Shown here: piece after piece, positions 44,301 to 52,934 of the stretch
Numbering within the stretch: position 1 is the stretch's first letter
Layout: each line of letters starts with the position of its first letter
Assembly (NCBI GenBank): GCA_019973575.1
Contig: BPUI01000001.1
Location: 744,001 to 808,000 of the forward strand
Length of the DNA: 64,000 bases
Direction of reading: 5' to 3'
Source of the DNA: Gemmatimonadetes bacterium T265
Lineage (GTDB): Bacteria > Gemmatimonadota > Gemmatimonadetes > Gemmatimonadales > Gemmatimonadaceae
Position numbers and translations under genes: made by a program
The notes under the pieces: generated by a model
Databases searched by the model: none
Told to the model about the DNA's origin: nothing
What the model saw: only the letters and a program-made list of their open reading frames with translations

Positions 44301-44780
44301 GGTGCCCACGCCGGTCTTCGTCGGCGAGATGATGCGGTCGGTCGCGGCGGCGGCCGTGGTCGTGACCGCGGCGAGCACCGTCGCCTGCGGCTCGAGGCGC
44401 GCGTCGACGCGCGTGGCCTGGCCGAGCGTGACGACGACGTTGGGCTGCGTGAATGGCGCGAAGCCGATGCGGCGGACGACGACCGTGTACCCCGGCCCGG
44501 GCTCGAGTCCCTGCACGAGGTAGCGGCCGTTCTCGCGCACGAGCGCGCCCGTGCGGGCGCCGGTCTGGCGGCTGACGACCTGGACCTGTGCGCCGTCGGC
44601 GGACGCGCCGTTGGTGGTGGTGACCTGGCCGCTGATCGCGCCCGTGGTCGCGCTCTGGGCGAACGCCGCGCCCGCGGCGGCGCTGCTGGCGCACGCGACG
44701 GTGAGGACGGTCGCCGCGGCCCAGGTCACGCTCCGGCGGAGCGTGGCGGCGGGCGAGGCCCGATATGACGGTGACGACAC
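41391..44780 (-). CDS. TonB-dependent receptor with carboxypeptidase-regulatory domain (Oar-like)
   Basis: A 1129-residue outer-membrane receptor. A signal peptide (AATVLTVACASSAAAGAAFAQ) is followed by a CarboxypepD regulatory-like domain (about 45-120, GAISGQVTTTNGASADGAQV). The plug follows (about 145-270, with PSLNRNFTDFVRLTPQVQP and LNNIQIDGANATDVFG), then a large beta barrel that ends in the aromatic signature GLRYGF. This is the Oar/SusC-like architecture found in Gemmatimonadota and Bacteroidota. The GTG at 44780 puts the signal peptide first; an upstream ATG at 44870 would overlap the permease gene. Substrate unknown. Confidence 0.9.
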   Translation of the reverse strand: MSSPSYRASPAATLRRSVTWAAATVLTVACASSAAAGAAFAQSATTGAISGQVTTTNGASADGAQVQVVSRQTGARTGALVRENGRYLVQGLEPGPGYTVVVRRIGFAPFTQPNVVVTLGQATRVDARLEPQATVLAAVTTTAAAATDRIISPTKTGVGTTVGDTLLRRLPSLNRNFTDFVRLTPQVQPAPGNSNAASAGGAPARLNNIQIDGANATDVFGLASTGGQPGAQANSRSINLEAVKEYQVLLSPFDVRQGLFAGALINAVTKNGTNDFHGTAVAVTRNEKLGADVPLVRGQKFQQDQYDFSFGGPIVRDKAFFFLAPSFQHRQAPASGPFFGQAANSAVPFVPGDSDVTRFTQLLKTYGINAGSAGAVTNNNPLAGLFSRLDFNLPGLASRLVVRNNYQRGDNDVFARSTALANPTIALSSNSYTFRSRTSQTVAQLNTTTQNGLNNELILSYQTERDRRVPSVLAPQITVQLRANNAPTAAQYGALLAGADLSSQANQLDQNITEFTDNLSRSFGAHTVTIGSQNQVYKIRNLFAQNLFGTYVFTNFDSLAAGNPRTYAVAKDQGAGLEARFRAANFSGYVQDRWNVNPRLNVTYGVRVDVGHFFDAPFYNPVIDTIFGQRTDRLPNNQAQVSPRLGFNWDATGDQKNQLRGGVGTFTGRPSYVFYSNAFGNTGAGVTILNCGNSGNPGAAPAFSPDVNTQSSVCANGKGLTGYANGGFLGQIATVDQNFKNPQSARATLGYDRALTPTLTLTLEGLYSHAIYAPFYVNDNLKVRRDAGGNLLRDRNGRVVYGNIAATGATTFDTASVVSTRLTLNNGGGLIRLTNQNLDYSYTLTGQLDKRFGNGARLTGSYTYGHSYDVQSLTSDVAGSNFRFGRTVSDRPFTDKYLGRSIFDLPHRVLVTGSYTFRTRTDLSVIYDGHSGSAYDYVYAAGSTNNSGDLNADGQQGNDLVYVPRDLRDPNEIRWASRVRGTAADSARDVAAQQAAFDNLIQSTRCLRDARGSILTRNACRNPWQNNVQLSVRQSLPSLRGNNVSLQLDVFNLLNLLNSNWGETSFAGANSQVNLLSHQGQTVAGNPGLTQSQGIFTYGSSSNPYPPKYTSTNYVGSYYQIQLGLRYGF

Positions 44781-44838
44781 GTAGGACGGACGTGGGGAGC
44801 GCGCGGGGTCGACTGGAGTGCCGTCGCCCCGACCGCTT

Positions 44839-46260
44839 TCAGAGACCCGCGCCGGCGGTGCCCGCGTCACCCGCCCCAGCCGTACGCACGGCGGCCGGCC
44901 GCCGGCCGACCGTCGCGTAGTAGACCGGCACCCCCGCGAGCACCACCGCGAGCGTCGCCGCCGTCGCCCACCGCCCCGCGGGGTCGACGAGCGCGTTCAC
45001 CAGCAGGTAGAGCGTCGCCAGCACGAAGAGCAGCGGCACGACCGGGTAGCCTGGGACGCGGAACGGCGGGTCGTAGTCCGCCGCGCCGCCCGCGGCGAGC
45101 TGCCGGGCGGCGGCCCGCCGCAGCCGGAACACGCTCGCCACGCCGAGCGCGTAGAACGGCAGGATCGCGGTGACGAACGCGTCGGCGAGGGCCTCGAAGC
45201 TGCGCAGCAGCACGAACACGACGCCTAACGCCGCGGTGAGCAGGATCGCGACGTAGGGCGAGCCGTAGCGCGGGTGCACGCGCGCGACCGGGCGGAAGAA
45301 CAGCCCGTCGTCGGCGAGCGCGTAGAAGATGCGCGGCGCCGTGAGCAGCGTGCCGTTGAGCGTGCCGAACGTGGAGAGCATCACCGTCGCGGCGACGAAC
45401 GCGACGCCCCAGCGCCCGACGAGCCGCTCGGCGACGTCGGCCGCGACGAGGCGCGACGTGCGGATCTCGTCGACCGGCAGGACCGCGAGGTACGCGACGT
45501 TGGCGAGCAGGTAGACGGCGACCACGGCGAGCGTGCCGAAGACGAGCGCGCGCGGCAGCGTGCGGCGCGGGTCGCGGACCTCGCCCGCGACGAACGAGAG
45601 GTCGGCCCAGCCGTCGAAGGCCCAGAGCGCCGAGACGAGCGCGAGGCCGAAGGCGCCGGCGGCGAAGCTCCCCGGCGGCGCGGCCGGCGTGAAGTGCCCG
45701 CCGGTCCTCGGCAGGCCTAACGCGAGCGCGAGCAGGATGATGAAGACGAGCCCGCCGTACTTCGCGACGGTCGTGAGGTTCTGCACGGCCGCGCCGAGCC
45801 GCACGCCGCGGTAGTTGAACGCGGAGGTGACGACGATCGCGACCGCCGCGAGCCAGTGCGCGGCGCGCTGCTGAGTGGCCGCGTCGGCCCCGACGACGCG
45901 CAGGAAGTACTCGGCGAAGGTGAGCGACACCGCGCCCATCGACGCCGCGCGGATGAGCACGAGCTCCGACCAGCCGAAGAGGAAGGCGGGGAGCCGCCCC
46001 CAGCCGTCGCGGATGTAGACGTAGAGCCCGCCGGTCTCCGGCCGCGCCCCGGCGACCTCCGCCAGCGTGAGCGCGCCGCAGAGTGCGAAGAGGCCGCCCA
46101 CCGTCCAGACGGCGAGCATCGGGAGTGGGCCCGGAAGTTTCGCCGCGATGCCGGCCGGGGAGCGGAAGATGCCGGAGCCGATCGTCGAGCCGACGAGCAC
46201 GGCGACGGCGCTCCAGAAGCCGAGCTGGCGCTCGAGGGCGCGTGGCGGACTGGCAGACAT
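44839..46260 (-). CDS. APC-family amino-acid permease
   Basis: A 473-residue permease with about twelve hydrophobic segments. The first contains the APC signature VLVGSTIGSGIFRSP, where the GSGIF motif sits at the substrate-binding unwound helix. Cytoplasmic loops include REVRDPRRTLPRALVFG, matching the conserved EVxxPxRxxPRA. It likely imports or exchanges amino acids at the inner membrane. Two GTTAGGC heptamers encode Leu-Gly (45223-45229 and 45715-45721). It is divergent from the small membrane-protein gene at 46308. Confidence 0.88.
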   Translation of the reverse strand: MSASPPRALERQLGFWSAVAVLVGSTIGSGIFRSPAGIAAKLPGPLPMLAVWTVGGLFALCGALTLAEVAGARPETGGLYVYIRDGWGRLPAFLFGWSELVLIRAASMGAVSLTFAEYFLRVVGADAATQQRAAHWLAAVAIVVTSAFNYRGVRLGAAVQNLTTVAKYGGLVFIILLALALGLPRTGGHFTPAAPPGSFAAGAFGLALVSALWAFDGWADLSFVAGEVRDPRRTLPRALVFGTLAVVAVYLLANVAYLAVLPVDEIRTSRLVAADVAERLVGRWGVAFVAATVMLSTFGTLNGTLLTAPRIFYALADDGLFFRPVARVHPRYGSPYVAILLTAALGVVFVLLRSFEALADAFVTAILPFYALGVASVFRLRRAAARQLAAGGAADYDPPFRVPGYPVVPLLFVLATLYLLVNALVDPAGRWATAATLAVVLAGVPVYYATVGRRPAAVRTAGAGDAGTAGAGL

Positions 46261-46307
46261 GAGGCAGAACGCTAGTTGAATACGCCCCCCGGCGCGGCCA
46301 CCTTTGG

Positions 46308-46526
46308 ATGATGTCGTCTTCCGTGTCTCACGCGGTGTTCTGGGTCGCGGCCGTGGCGTGCGTCGTCGCGCAGGGCGCGATCGTGCGTTCCGTGCTGGCG
46401 GGGAGCCGGAACGTCGCGGCGCCGGCCGCGCGCCGGCCCGCGGAGCTCGCGTGGGCGCTCGCGCCGGCCCTCGCGCTCGCGGCCGTGCTCGTGTTCACCT
46501 GGCGGGCGCTGCCGGCCCCCCAGTGA
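46308..46526 (+). CDS. Small membrane protein preceding ctaA
   Basis: A 72-residue protein with two hydrophobic segments (SHAVFWVAAVACVVAQGAIV and ELAWALAPALALAAVLVFTW), predicted to be an inner-membrane hairpin. Its TGA overlaps the GTG start of ctaA (GTGA), so it should be co-translated with the heme A synthase, suggesting a role in cytochrome oxidase biogenesis. It resembles the transmembrane part of oxidase subunit II but lacks any copper-binding part. Function is inferred only from context. Confidence 0.6.
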   Translation: MMSSSVSHAVFWVAAVACVVAQGAIVRSVLAGSRNVAAPAARRPAELAWALAPALALAAVLVFTWRALPAPQ

Positions 46527-47544
46527 TCACCCCTGCCCTCTCCGCCGTGCGCCGGCTGAGTCTCGCCGCGCTCGTCGTCGCGTTCCTGCACATCGTCTTC
46601 GGCGCCGTCGTCCGCATCACCGGCTCGGGGATGGGGTGCCTGACGAGCTGGCCGCGCTGCGCCGACCCGGCCACGGGCGTGGTCGCGTGGTTCCCGCCGT
46701 TCGACCAGCCGACGCTCGTCATCGAGTGGCTGCACCGGCTCTTCGCGGCGGTGCTGATCTCGACGATCGCCGCGCTCGTCGTCACCGCGTTTGCGCGCCG
46801 CGACGCGCCGGGGGTCGGCGGGCGCGGCGGCGTGCTCCGGGCGGGGGGACTCGCGCTCGGCATTTCGTTAGTCGCGGCCGTCTTCGGCGCCGTGACGGTG
46901 AAGGAGCAGAACACGGCGTGGGCGACGGCGTCGCACAAGGTCATCGCGGTCTCGCTGCTCGCCGCGCTCGCCGCGGCGGCGATGCGCGCCGGCGCGCTCG
47001 GCGCTCCGGGCGCGGTCGCGGCGCGGGCCGCGGGGCGCGGGACCGTGAAGGCGGTGCGCGGCGCCACCTCCGCGGCCGGGCTCGCGCTCGCGGCGGTGCT
47101 CTTCGGCTCGCTCACGGCGAAGGTCGCGGGCGCCGTGTCGGCGTGCCAGGGGTTCCCATTCTGCACGGCGGCCTACGCAGGCGGGACGGCGCACATCCAG
47201 ATCGCGCACCGCGTCATCGCCTACCTGCTCGCGCTGCACCTCGTCGGGCTGCCGTTCGCGTTCGCGAAGCGGCGCGAGGCGGGGCCGGTGGTCGCCGCGT
47301 CGCGCGTGGCGCTCGGGCTCGTCGCGCTGCAGATCGCACTTGGCGCGGCGATGGTGACGGGCCACTACGTCACGGCGGTGCGCTCGCTGCACCAGGCCAA
47401 CGGCGTGGCGCTCTGGCTCACGACGTTCGTGATGGCGTACCTCGCGCGGATCGCGGCGGGACGCACCGTGCCGGCGTGGGCGGACGAGGACGCCGAACTG
47501 GTGCGGCGCGCGCGTGCGGGCGGGGCCGTGGCGCCGGCGGCCGC

Positions 47545-47548
<4 letters not shown>
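46523..47548 (+). CDS. ctaA: Heme A synthase (COX15/CtaA)
   Basis: A 341-residue polytopic enzyme converting heme O to heme A for cytochrome oxidase. The four heme-binding His contexts are seen: IEWLHRLFA, ATASHKVIA, IQIAHRVIAYLL and SLHQANGVAL. Two Cys pairs in external loops, GMGCLTSWPRC and SACQGFPFC, match the CtaA type that uses disulfides. It has eight hydrophobic segments. The GTG start overlaps the upstream small gene's stop, and its own TGA overlaps ctaB's ATG, giving a tightly coupled heme A pathway operon. Confidence 0.9.
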
Positions 47549-48471
<923 letters not shown>

Positions 48472-48540
48472 GGCGCGGGGGCGGGCGGCCGGAGCAGGCC
48501 GCCGCCGAGCGGTGTAGCACCGGTGCCGGTCTGGAAGCTG

Positions 48541-48609
48541 TGTCATCCTGAGCGCAGCGAAGGATCGCCGTGTGCGGCGACGCGATCCTTCGCTGCGCTC
48601 AGGATGACA
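48541..48609. repeat. Hairpin of the TGTCATCCTGAG family
   Basis: A perfect 27-bp inverted repeat (48541-48567 and 48583-48609) with a 15-nt loop, sharing its first 26 arm bases with the element at 33691. It lies between ctaB and the gene at 48664, so it could also act as a strong terminator or 3-prime mRNA stabiliser for the ctaA-ctaB operon. Confidence 0.92.
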
Positions 48610-48663
48610 GCCGCCGTCATACACCGCGCGCCGGGCGCCGTCGCCCCGACTTCCCGCCCCCTC

Positions 48664-48927
48664 ATGCCCTACGACCCGACCCCGCCCGACGCCTCCGACA
48701 CGCTCGACGTCCAGCTCCAGGGCGCGGGCGACGAGCCCGAGACCGTGCTCCGCCTCTCGCGCCCGCGCGACGGCGTGGTGCGCGTCGCCGAGTTCCCGGC
48801 GTTAGGCGCGCCCGCGGAGTACGAGGCGCCGGCGGCCGAGGTGCTGGCGCGCGTGGGGCGCGTCGCGCGGGCGCGGCGGCGGGTCGGGGTGGAGCTGTAC
48901 GCGGTGCGGCGGTGGCTCGGGGCGTGA
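48664..48927 (+). CDS. Small hypothetical protein
   Basis: An 87-residue acidic protein, without a signal peptide or membrane segment. The sequence LDVQLQGAGDEPETVLRLSR then VVRVAEFPALGAPAEYEAPA suggests a beta-rich domain ended by an Arg-rich helix (VGRVARARRRVGVELYAVRR). The first ATG is preceded by a pyrimidine-rich leader with no clear Shine-Dalgarno. A GTTAGGC heptamer encodes Leu-Gly (48801-48807). No family was recognised. Confidence 0.5.
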   Translation: MPYDPTPPDASDTLDVQLQGAGDEPETVLRLSRPRDGVVRVAEFPALGAPAEYEAPAAEVLARVGRVARARRRVGVELYAVRRWLGA

Positions 48928-48977
48928 GCGCCCGCGCCCGGCACGCCGCGGTGATTTGTTAGGCACCTTCTGCTGGT

Positions 48978-50771
48978 ATGACTGAAGCCGCATCCTCCCC
49001 CAAACGCCGCCTCGCCTCGCCGCGCCCCCTCGCGCGGCTCGCGCCGCTGCTGCGCCCGTACGCCGGCCGGCTCGCCGTCGCGCTCGTCTGCCTGGTCGTC
49101 GCGGCGGTCGCGGGGCTGGCGTTCCCCGCCGTCGTGCGCTGGCTGCTGGACGCGGCCTTCGTCGCGCGCGACCGGGCGCTGCTCGACCGCATGGCGCTCG
49201 GCCTCGTCGTCGTCTTCGCGGTGCAGGGCGTCTGCAACTACGTGCAGGTGCTGCTGCTGAGCGGCACGGCCGAGCGGGTGTTGGCGGAGCTGCGGGGGGC
49301 GCTGTTCGCGCACCTCGTGCGGCTCTCGCCCGCGTTCTACACCGAGCGGCGCACGGGCGAGCTGACGAGCCGGCTCTCGGCCGACCTCACCTCGCTGCAG
49401 ACGCTCATGAACACGTGGGTGTCGGAGTTCGCGCGGCAGGTGCTCTTCTTGGTCGGCGGCGCGGTGCTGCTCACGCGCACGGACCCGCACCTCACGCTGA
49501 CCACGCTCGCCGTCGCGCCGGTCGTCGTCGCGGTCGCGGTCGTCTACGGGCGCGCACTGCGGAAGGCGAGCACGGGGGTGCAGGACCGGCTGGCCGCGGC
49601 GGGCGCGCTCGCGGACGAGGCGTTCTCGCAGATCCGCACGGTGCAGAGCTTCGTGCGCGAGGCGGAGGAGGCGCGGCGCTACGACGCGCTGTTAGGCGGG
49701 ATCGTGAGCGCCGCGCTCGCCCGGGTGCGGGTGCGGGCGGCGTTCTTCGGGGTCGTCGGGTTCGTCGCCTTCGCCGGCGTCGCCGCGGTGCTGTGGGAAG
49801 GCGGCCGGCGCGTGCTCGACGGCTCGCTCACGGCCGGCGCGCTCGTCTCGTTCCTCTTCTACGCGTTCTTCATCGCCGCGGCGGTGGGCTCGCTCGCGTC
49901 GCTGTTCGGCAACTTCCAGGAGGCGATCGGCGCGGCGCAGCGCGTCTTCGAGCTGCTGAACGAGCGCCCGACGGTGGCCGAGCCGGAGCGGCCGGTGCCG
50001 CTCCCGGCGGGGCCGGGCGCGCGGGGCGCGGTCGCGTTCGAGGGGGTGCACTTCCGCTACGGGCCGGAACTGCCCGAGGTGCTGCACGGGGTGACGCTGC
50101 GCGCGGCGCCGGGCGAGGTGGTCGCGCTGGTCGGGCGCTCGGGGGCCGGCAAGACGACGATCGGCTCGCTGCTGCCGCGCTTCTGGGACGTCACGGGCGG
50201 GCGCGTGACGCTCGGCGGGGTCGACGTGCGCGACCTTGCGTTAGGCGAGCTGCGCGGCGCGGTGGGTCTGGTGCCGCAGGAGCCGGCGCTGTTCAGCGGG
50301 ACGGTGCGCGAGAACATCGCACTCGCGCGGCCCGGGGCGTCCCTCGCGGAGGTCGAGGCGGCGGCGCAGGCGGCGCACGCGGACGAGTTCGTCGCCCGGC
50401 TGCCGCAGGGCTACGACACCACGGTCGGGGAGCGGGGCGTGAAACTGTCGGGCGGGCAGCGGCAGCGGATCGCGATCGCGCGGGTGTTCTTGAAGGACCC
50501 GGCGGTGGTGATCCTCGACGAGGCGACGTCGTCGCTCGACACGGAGAGCGAGCGGCTGGTCGAGGAGGCGCTCGCGGAGCTGCTCGACGGGCGGACGACG
50601 CTGATCATCGCGCACCGGCTGTCGACCGTTAGGCGAGCGGACCGGGTCGTGGTGCTGGACGCCGGGCGGGTCGTGGAGGAGGGCACGCACGCGGAGCTCC
50701 TCGCGAGGGGGGGGCTGTACGCGCGGCTATACCAGGGGCAGTTCCGGGAAGAGGAGGTCGGCGCCGTCTGA
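48978..50771 (+). CDS. ABC exporter (MsbA-like half-transporter)
   Basis: A 597-residue type I ABC exporter: an N-terminal transmembrane domain (six helices, about 20-320) fused to an ATPase. Walker A is GRSGAGKTT, the signature is LSGGQRQRIAIARVF, Walker B is VVILDEATSSLD, and the H-loop is in IIAHRLSTVRR. The group with RxxxxFxHLVRLSPAFYTER (here YTERRTGELTSRLSADLTSL) includes MsbA and multidrug exporters; the substrate cannot be read from sequence. A GTTAGGC heptamer lies just before the start, and three more are inside the gene. Confidence 0.9.
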   Translation: MTEAASSPKRRLASPRPLARLAPLLRPYAGRLAVALVCLVVAAVAGLAFPAVVRWLLDAAFVARDRALLDRMALGLVVVFAVQGVCNYVQVLLLSGTAERVLAELRGALFAHLVRLSPAFYTERRTGELTSRLSADLTSLQTLMNTWVSEFARQVLFLVGGAVLLTRTDPHLTLTTLAVAPVVVAVAVVYGRALRKASTGVQDRLAAAGALADEAFSQIRTVQSFVREAEEARRYDALLGGIVSAALARVRVRAAFFGVVGFVAFAGVAAVLWEGGRRVLDGSLTAGALVSFLFYAFFIAAAVGSLASLFGNFQEAIGAAQRVFELLNERPTVAEPERPVPLPAGPGARGAVAFEGVHFRYGPELPEVLHGVTLRAAPGEVVALVGRSGAGKTTIGSLLPRFWDVTGGRVTLGGVDVRDLALGELRGAVGLVPQEPALFSGTVRENIALARPGASLAEVEAAAQAAHADEFVARLPQGYDTTVGERGVKLSGGQRQRIAIARVFLKDPAVVILDEATSSLDTESERLVEEALAELLDGRTTLIIAHRLSTVRRADRVVVLDAGRVVEEGTHAELLARGGLYARLYQGQFREEEVGAV

Positions 50772-50911
50772 GGCGTCGCGGGTGGAGCGTGTACGGGTAG
50801 GGCTACGGGTGCGGCGTGGGTGGGCGGGCACCCACCGGGCACGCTCGCCCAGCTCCGCCCCACCCGTCGCCTTTCCCGTTCACGGTCCGCCGCGACGTCC
50901 AGACGTTGGAC

Positions 50912-51787
50912 TCACTTCGGGCCGAGCCTAACGCCGACCTCCACCGCCTGCCCCGGCCCCACCGTCACGCTCTGCACACTCCGCCCCGCCCGGTCGTGCC
51001 ACGCGACCAGTCGGTACGTCCCGGGGGGCACCCCGTCGATGACGAACGCCCCCTGCCCGTCCGTCGTCGCGAAGTACGGGTGGTCGAACGCGAGCACCCA
51101 CCCGCGGAGCCACGGCTGGAACTCCCCGCGCACCTCGACCGTGCCCGGCACCGCGACCACCCGCTCGCTCGGCACGACCTGCCCCGCGTCGGTCGTCGTG
51201 ACGCGGAGGAGGACTGCGCCCGCAGTGTCGGCCCCCTCCCCTCCGCCCTCGACCCGCGTGAAGCGGAGGCGCGCGTCGAGCGCGTCGACCCCGTGCACGT
51301 TGAGCGCGCCGCCCGCGACCGCGGCGACGAGGCGGGGCTGCAGCTGGCAGCCGTCGAGTGCGAGTTCGGCGCGGCGCAGGTCGGGGAACGGTTTGCCCTC
51401 GCCGACGCCGACGAGCCAGACGACCGCCCCGGCGACCCCGCCGTTCTTCGTCTCGACCGCGGGCACGCGGACCGAGCGGCCGCAGGTTTGGACGTCGTCC
51501 GCGCTCGGCGTGACGGTGGTGTCGGGCGGCGCGGGGCCGTCGAGGCGGACCGTCCCCGTGATGCGTCCGGCATCGGCGGCAGGGCGGACGACGTACGCGG
51601 GGCGACTGGCCGCGAGTCCCGGGAGCGTCACGTCGGTCGGGACCGTCGCGCGCGCCGCACGCGGGGCGGCGTTCGGGCCGTGCGCGGGTTGCGACTCGCC
51701 GCGCGAGCAGGCGGAGAGGGAGGCCGCCAGTGAGGCGGACGCGACGAGCGGGCCGCGGACGCGCGCGGCGGTGAGGCGAACGGACAC
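50912..51787 (-). CDS. Lipoprotein with carboxypeptidase regulatory-like domains
   Basis: A 291-residue predicted lipoprotein: hydrophobic N terminus with lipobox LSAC (Cys27). The mature protein has an N-terminal strand-rich domain (GRITGTVRLDGPAPPDTTVT, then CGRS, a pattern shared with methylamine-utilisation-type/cupredoxin-fold proteins), and a C-terminal part FATTDGQGAFVIDGVPPGTY, the signature of carboxypeptidase regulatory-like domains. It is likely periplasmic or surface-exposed. A GCCTAAC heptamer overlaps its 3-prime end. No partner is evident. Confidence 0.7.
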   Translation of the reverse strand: MSVRLTAARVRGPLVASASLAASLSACSRGESQPAHGPNAAPRAARATVPTDVTLPGLAASRPAYVVRPAADAGRITGTVRLDGPAPPDTTVTPSADDVQTCGRSVRVPAVETKNGGVAGAVVWLVGVGEGKPFPDLRRAELALDGCQLQPRLVAAVAGGALNVHGVDALDARLRFTRVEGGGEGADTAGAVLLRVTTTDAGQVVPSERVVAVPGTVEVRGEFQPWLRGWVLAFDHPYFATTDGQGAFVIDGVPPGTYRLVAWHDRAGRSVQSVTVGPGQAVEVGVRLGPK

Positions 51788-51888
51788 GAACGGACGAAAG
51801 GGGGAGCGCCGACGACCGCGGCGGGGCGTCTGGGCGGGTCGCGCAAACGTAGCGACGCGCGGGCGACGCGCGGGTTACCCCGCGCGGG

Positions 51889-52269
51889 TTACCCGACGGC
51901 CTCGCGCAGGACGGAGCCGAGTGTCGCGCGGTCGACCGGCATCGCGAAGAACGGCAGGCGGCGCAGGCGCGCGGCGTCGCGGACGTGGTCGGCCGCAACC
52001 GGCTCGCTGAACAGCACGACGCGCGCGCCGCTCTGTGCGGCGCGCGCGTGGAAGATGTCGGACCGCGCCTCGGCGCTCTCGCCGTCGAGGATGACGACGA
52101 GCGGGGCGCGCACGCGGCGGATCGCGTCGTCGTAGCGTTCGTCTGGCTCGGCGAACACGGGCTCGTACTGTTCCAGCTCGAGCAGCAGGCCGATGAGGGC
52201 GGCGATGACGCTCTCGCGCGCGAGGATCAGGACCTGTTGTTTCGCGGGAGGCCTCGCGATTCGCGGCAT
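51889..52269 (-). CDS. Receiver-like protein
   Basis: A 126-residue protein resembling a degenerate response-regulator receiver: strand QQVLILARES, helix LLLELEQYEPVFAE, strand LVVILDGESAEARSD with the Asp in place of the phosphoacceptor, then VVLFSEPV and FAMPVDRATLGSVLREA, where the usual Lys in the K-P motif is replaced by M-P. The missing Lys suggests that it may not be a normal phosphoreceiver. It has no output domain. Starts at the ATG at 52269. Confidence 0.6.
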   Translation of the reverse strand: MPRIARPPAKQQVLILARESVIAALIGLLLELEQYEPVFAEPDERYDDAIRRVRAPLVVILDGESAEARSDIFHARAAQSGARVVLFSEPVAADHVRDAARLRRLPFFAMPVDRATLGSVLREAVG

Positions 52270-52566
52270 ACGTCGGGGTGCGTGGCAGCGCGCGCGGCGG
52301 CGGTGGAGCCCGGGGACGGGTTCGGTGTGGCACGACGGAGTCAAGGTCCCGCTGCAATCCGTAGACCTTCGGGGCGCGACGTGGCCGGGCACGTCGCGCC
52401 CGGTCCTCGGCACGCGGTCGCATGCGACGCGCGATCCACGCGCGCTTTGACGCCCGAAAACCGCGGGTGTAAGTTGACGCCGCGAGTCAGATTGCCGCCG
52501 TCGTGCATCTGCGTCGTGCCGCCCGCCCCGCTCCGTCCCCCGCTTTTCCCGCCGCGCCGCGCCGTC

Positions 52567-52914
52567 ATGATGGCCTTCGACTCGCGCTCGACACCGGAGC
52601 CGCGTACGATCTCCGAGGCGACCCGCGCGCTCCTCGCCGACGCCGTGCTCCGCGTCTGGAACGACCCCGCCCACTGGCGCCGCGAGGCGGAGGGGGCGCG
52701 GCCGCCCGCGGTGGGCGCGTCGCTCGCGCGCGCGCTCGACCACATGGTGGCCGAGGCGCACGACCGGGCGCTGCGCGCGGAGGAGGTGATCGTGGCGTTC
52801 AAGGACCTGCTCGCCACGCTCCCCGAGCTCAACGTCCCCGAGCGGCGGCTCGAGGCGACGCACTTCCGCGAGCGCCTCATCACGGAGTGCATCCGCGCCT
52901 ACTACGCGCGCTAG
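52567..52914 (+). CDS. Small helical protein, possible relative of 15059
   Basis: A 115-residue helical protein of unknown function. After ISEATRALLADAVLRVWNDP come an Ala/Arg-rich helix (ALDHMVAEAHDRALRAEEVI), an FKDLLATLPELNVPERRLEA segment and the C-terminal ITECIRAYYAR. The last motif and the overall layout recall the 15059-15391 product, which ends VVIRAYYRAD. The ATG at 52567 is followed by another ATG codon. It is divergent from the receiver-like gene. Confidence 0.6.
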   Translation: MMAFDSRSTPEPRTISEATRALLADAVLRVWNDPAHWRREAEGARPPAVGASLARALDHMVAEAHDRALRAEEVIVAFKDLLATLPELNVPERRLEATHFRERLITECIRAYYAR

Positions 52915-52934
52915 CCCGGCCTCGTTAGGCCACC

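Noticed and set aside
40210-44694. A 1494-codon minus-strand open frame spanning the receptor and part of the MCE region
   Set aside because: It is the wrong register of the receptor gene (Arg/Pro-rich) and also runs antisense through the genuine mlaE and MCE genes.
41547-44768. A 1073-codon open frame on the plus strand opposite the TonB receptor
   Set aside because: It is Arg/Val/Asp-rich with no recognisable domain. GC-rich third positions of the minus-strand receptor gene keep the opposite frame open. The minus strand encodes a complete Oar-like receptor with a signal peptide and terminal aromatic.
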